A stretch of 15,439 nucleotides of DNA from an uncultured Bacteroides sp. (lineage in GTDB: Bacteria > Bacteroidota > Bacteroidia > Bacteroidales > Bacteroidaceae). The notes beneath the pieces are model-generated. The model was not told the origin of the DNA. It saw only the letters and a list, made by a program, of their open reading frames with translations, and searched no databases. Position 1 is the stretch's first letter. Each line of letters opens with the position of its first letter. The stretch covers positions 1 to 15,439 of the forward strand of contig CAJKOW010000042.1 in the NCBI GenBank assembly GCA_905201685.1, written 5' to 3'. Positions 14,293 through 15,439 of the stretch are shown here, piece after piece. Position numbers and translations under genes: made by a program.

Positions 14293-15333
14293 ATGAGCAA
14301 CTATTTCAAGAATCTGGTCTATGCCTTAACGGTCTGTCTGCTGGCGGCCTGCGAACAGACAGTGATGAACATGCCGACGGAACCGGGCACATGGACCATT
14401 GCGGCAGGCCCCATGAACGATTATGGCGGGACAACCCGCTCTTCATACACCATGTGGCCGGAGGAGGAAAACTGCATCAAGACACTCGCTTTCTTCCAGT
14501 TCGACCCCGAAGGGATGCATACCCGTAACGAATTGTATAACTTCCGGAATTTTGCTACTGAAGACAACCCTAATGGTGTGTTGCAGGCTTCCATTTCGGA
14601 TGTCAGTTTCAAGTCGTACAATGCGAACAATACGACCATCTGCGTGGTGGCCAATGTGACGGAACAGGATGTGAACGAGTTTTATAACCAATATACCACC
14701 AGCACATCGACCCAAGTGCGATTGGACGAGTTCAAGGAATGGACCCATAAGTTCCAATATAAAGAAGATCCCGATTCACTGGGACATCTGAAACAGGTGT
14801 GCATGTTCGGTTATTACGAAGGAACACTGAGTGGAACGGAACTTCAACGACTGATTTTGGGACGTCTTTGCAGCCGTATCGAGATAACACTGCAGGCTGA
14901 AGATAATAACTATTTTTCTTCGGGTGTAAGTTTCGAGTTCGACAACGTTCCGACCGAGGCCTATTACTTTTCTACCGGAGTGGGAGTAACCGATACACAA
15001 GAGGATAAACAATTTGGAACGACCGTTTCTTCGGTAACAACCGAGAAGCAGATGTTCTACTTTTACATGCCCGGCAATTCGGCACAGACCGAGGAGGCTG
15101 CATTGAAGCTGAACATCACTTTTGGCGACCAAACCAAGACGGTGACGCTTTGTACGTTACCTCCGAAACAGAATGAAGGGTATGTGGACTATACCATCAA
15201 CCGGAACAGTATTTACCGCTTCAACCTTACATTAAAGAAAGCCGCCTCAACAAGATGCGGAGAGTGTAAAGGATTGGCATCCTCTGCCCCCGTAGTTGCC
15301 TATAACGGAGAAGATACGAAAATTTACTTCTAA
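14293..15333 (+). CDS. Fimbrillin-like lipoprotein, last gene of the operon
   Basis: The 346-residue product uses the ATG at 14293 (MSNYFKNLVYALTVCLLAAC, Cys20). The TTG at 14263 inside the previous gene is rejected because it would put charged residues before the signal. The mature protein has a TIAAGPMNDYGG start, IKTLAFFQFDPEG, LILGRLCSRIEITLQ and YTINRNSIYRFNLTLKK. These segments resemble the Mfa2/DUF4906-like side of the fimbrillin superfamily. The C-terminal RCGEC pair is unusual and could form a disulfide or bind a metal. The family cannot be fixed with confidence. It is probably an accessory subunit. No strong terminator is visible before the window ends. Confidence 0.65.
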   Translation: MSNYFKNLVYALTVCLLAACEQTVMNMPTEPGTWTIAAGPMNDYGGTTRSSYTMWPEEENCIKTLAFFQFDPEGMHTRNELYNFRNFATEDNPNGVLQASISDVSFKSYNANNTTICVVANVTEQDVNEFYNQYTTSTSTQVRLDEFKEWTHKFQYKEDPDSLGHLKQVCMFGYYEGTLSGTELQRLILGRLCSRIEITLQAEDNNYFSSGVSFEFDNVPTEAYYFSTGVGVTDTQEDKQFGTTVSSVTTEKQMFYFYMPGNSAQTEEAALKLNITFGDQTKTVTLCTLPPKQNEGYVDYTINRNSIYRFNLTLKKAASTRCGECKGLASSAPVVAYNGEDTKIYF

Positions 15334-15439
15334 GAATTCCATTATAGAAAAATAGAGGACACAGAGTTTCACAGAGGAGGGAAAAGGAGCCCCACCCCAG
15401 CTCCATAAGTTGTTTCCGAACATCCCCCAACTCAAAACT
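15334..15439. other. Downstream non-coding end of the window
   Basis: These 106 bp contain the motif GGACACAGAGTTTCACAGAG at 15357-15376, a CACAGAG-type repeat reminiscent of other Bacteroidales intergenic repeats. No gene or clear terminator hairpin is visible, and the sequence continues beyond the window. Confidence 0.4.

Overview
The window looks like chromosomal DNA of a gut Bacteroidales (Bacteroides, Phocaeicola or Parabacteroides type). The evidence is a complete Mfa1/Mfa2-type fimbrial operon with a DUF3575 and a DUF3868 protein at its head, Bacteroidetes-type lipoprotein signal peptides, little sign of Shine-Dalgarno sequences, and several short repeat families typical of that order. 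The species cannot be fixed from the sequence.

Left end (1-448): the end of a tyrosine recombinase gene. What is visible is an N-terminal piece and a C-terminal piece in different frames. The middle part, expected to carry the first catalytic arginine, appears deleted.

Switch region (449-1822): about 1.4 kb without a convincing gene. It contains a perfect 23-bp inverted repeat (543-565 and 1762-1784) built on GTTAC-N7-GTAAC, the architecture of a tyrosine-recombinase crossover site. The two copies bound a 1,242-bp segment that is very likely invertible and ends 38 bp before the first fimbrial gene. Inside it lie eight degenerate tandem units with an exact 22-bp period, a 22-bp perfect palindrome, CTTTCACC repeats, and an AT-rich, promoter-like right end. 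In the opposite orientation, an open minus-strand frame from the left half of the segment would join the first fimbrial gene in frame.

Fimbrial operon (1823-15333, nine genes, all +): a DUF3575 outer-membrane barrel, a DUF3868/OmpA-like/TPR-like protein, an Mfa1-family major fimbrillin, an Mfa2/FimB-family anchor, then five further fimbrillin-like lipoproteins. The first of these five is Mfa1-like. The third has a C-terminal FISUMP-like domain and is the best candidate for a tip adhesin. From the anchor gene onwards the genes overlap or lie within 30 bp, so they are probably co-transcribed. The two larger gaps, before and after the major fimbrillin, each carry a long imperfect inverted repeat, which could set the relative expression of the major subunit.

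How it fits together: subunits are exported as lipoproteins, carried to the cell surface, and polymerised by protease-assisted strand exchange, with the Mfa2-like protein anchoring the shaft. The invertible segment would make the whole operon phase-variable. If the adjacent recombinase is really broken, switching would depend on another recombinase, or the locus would be frozen in the orientation seen here.
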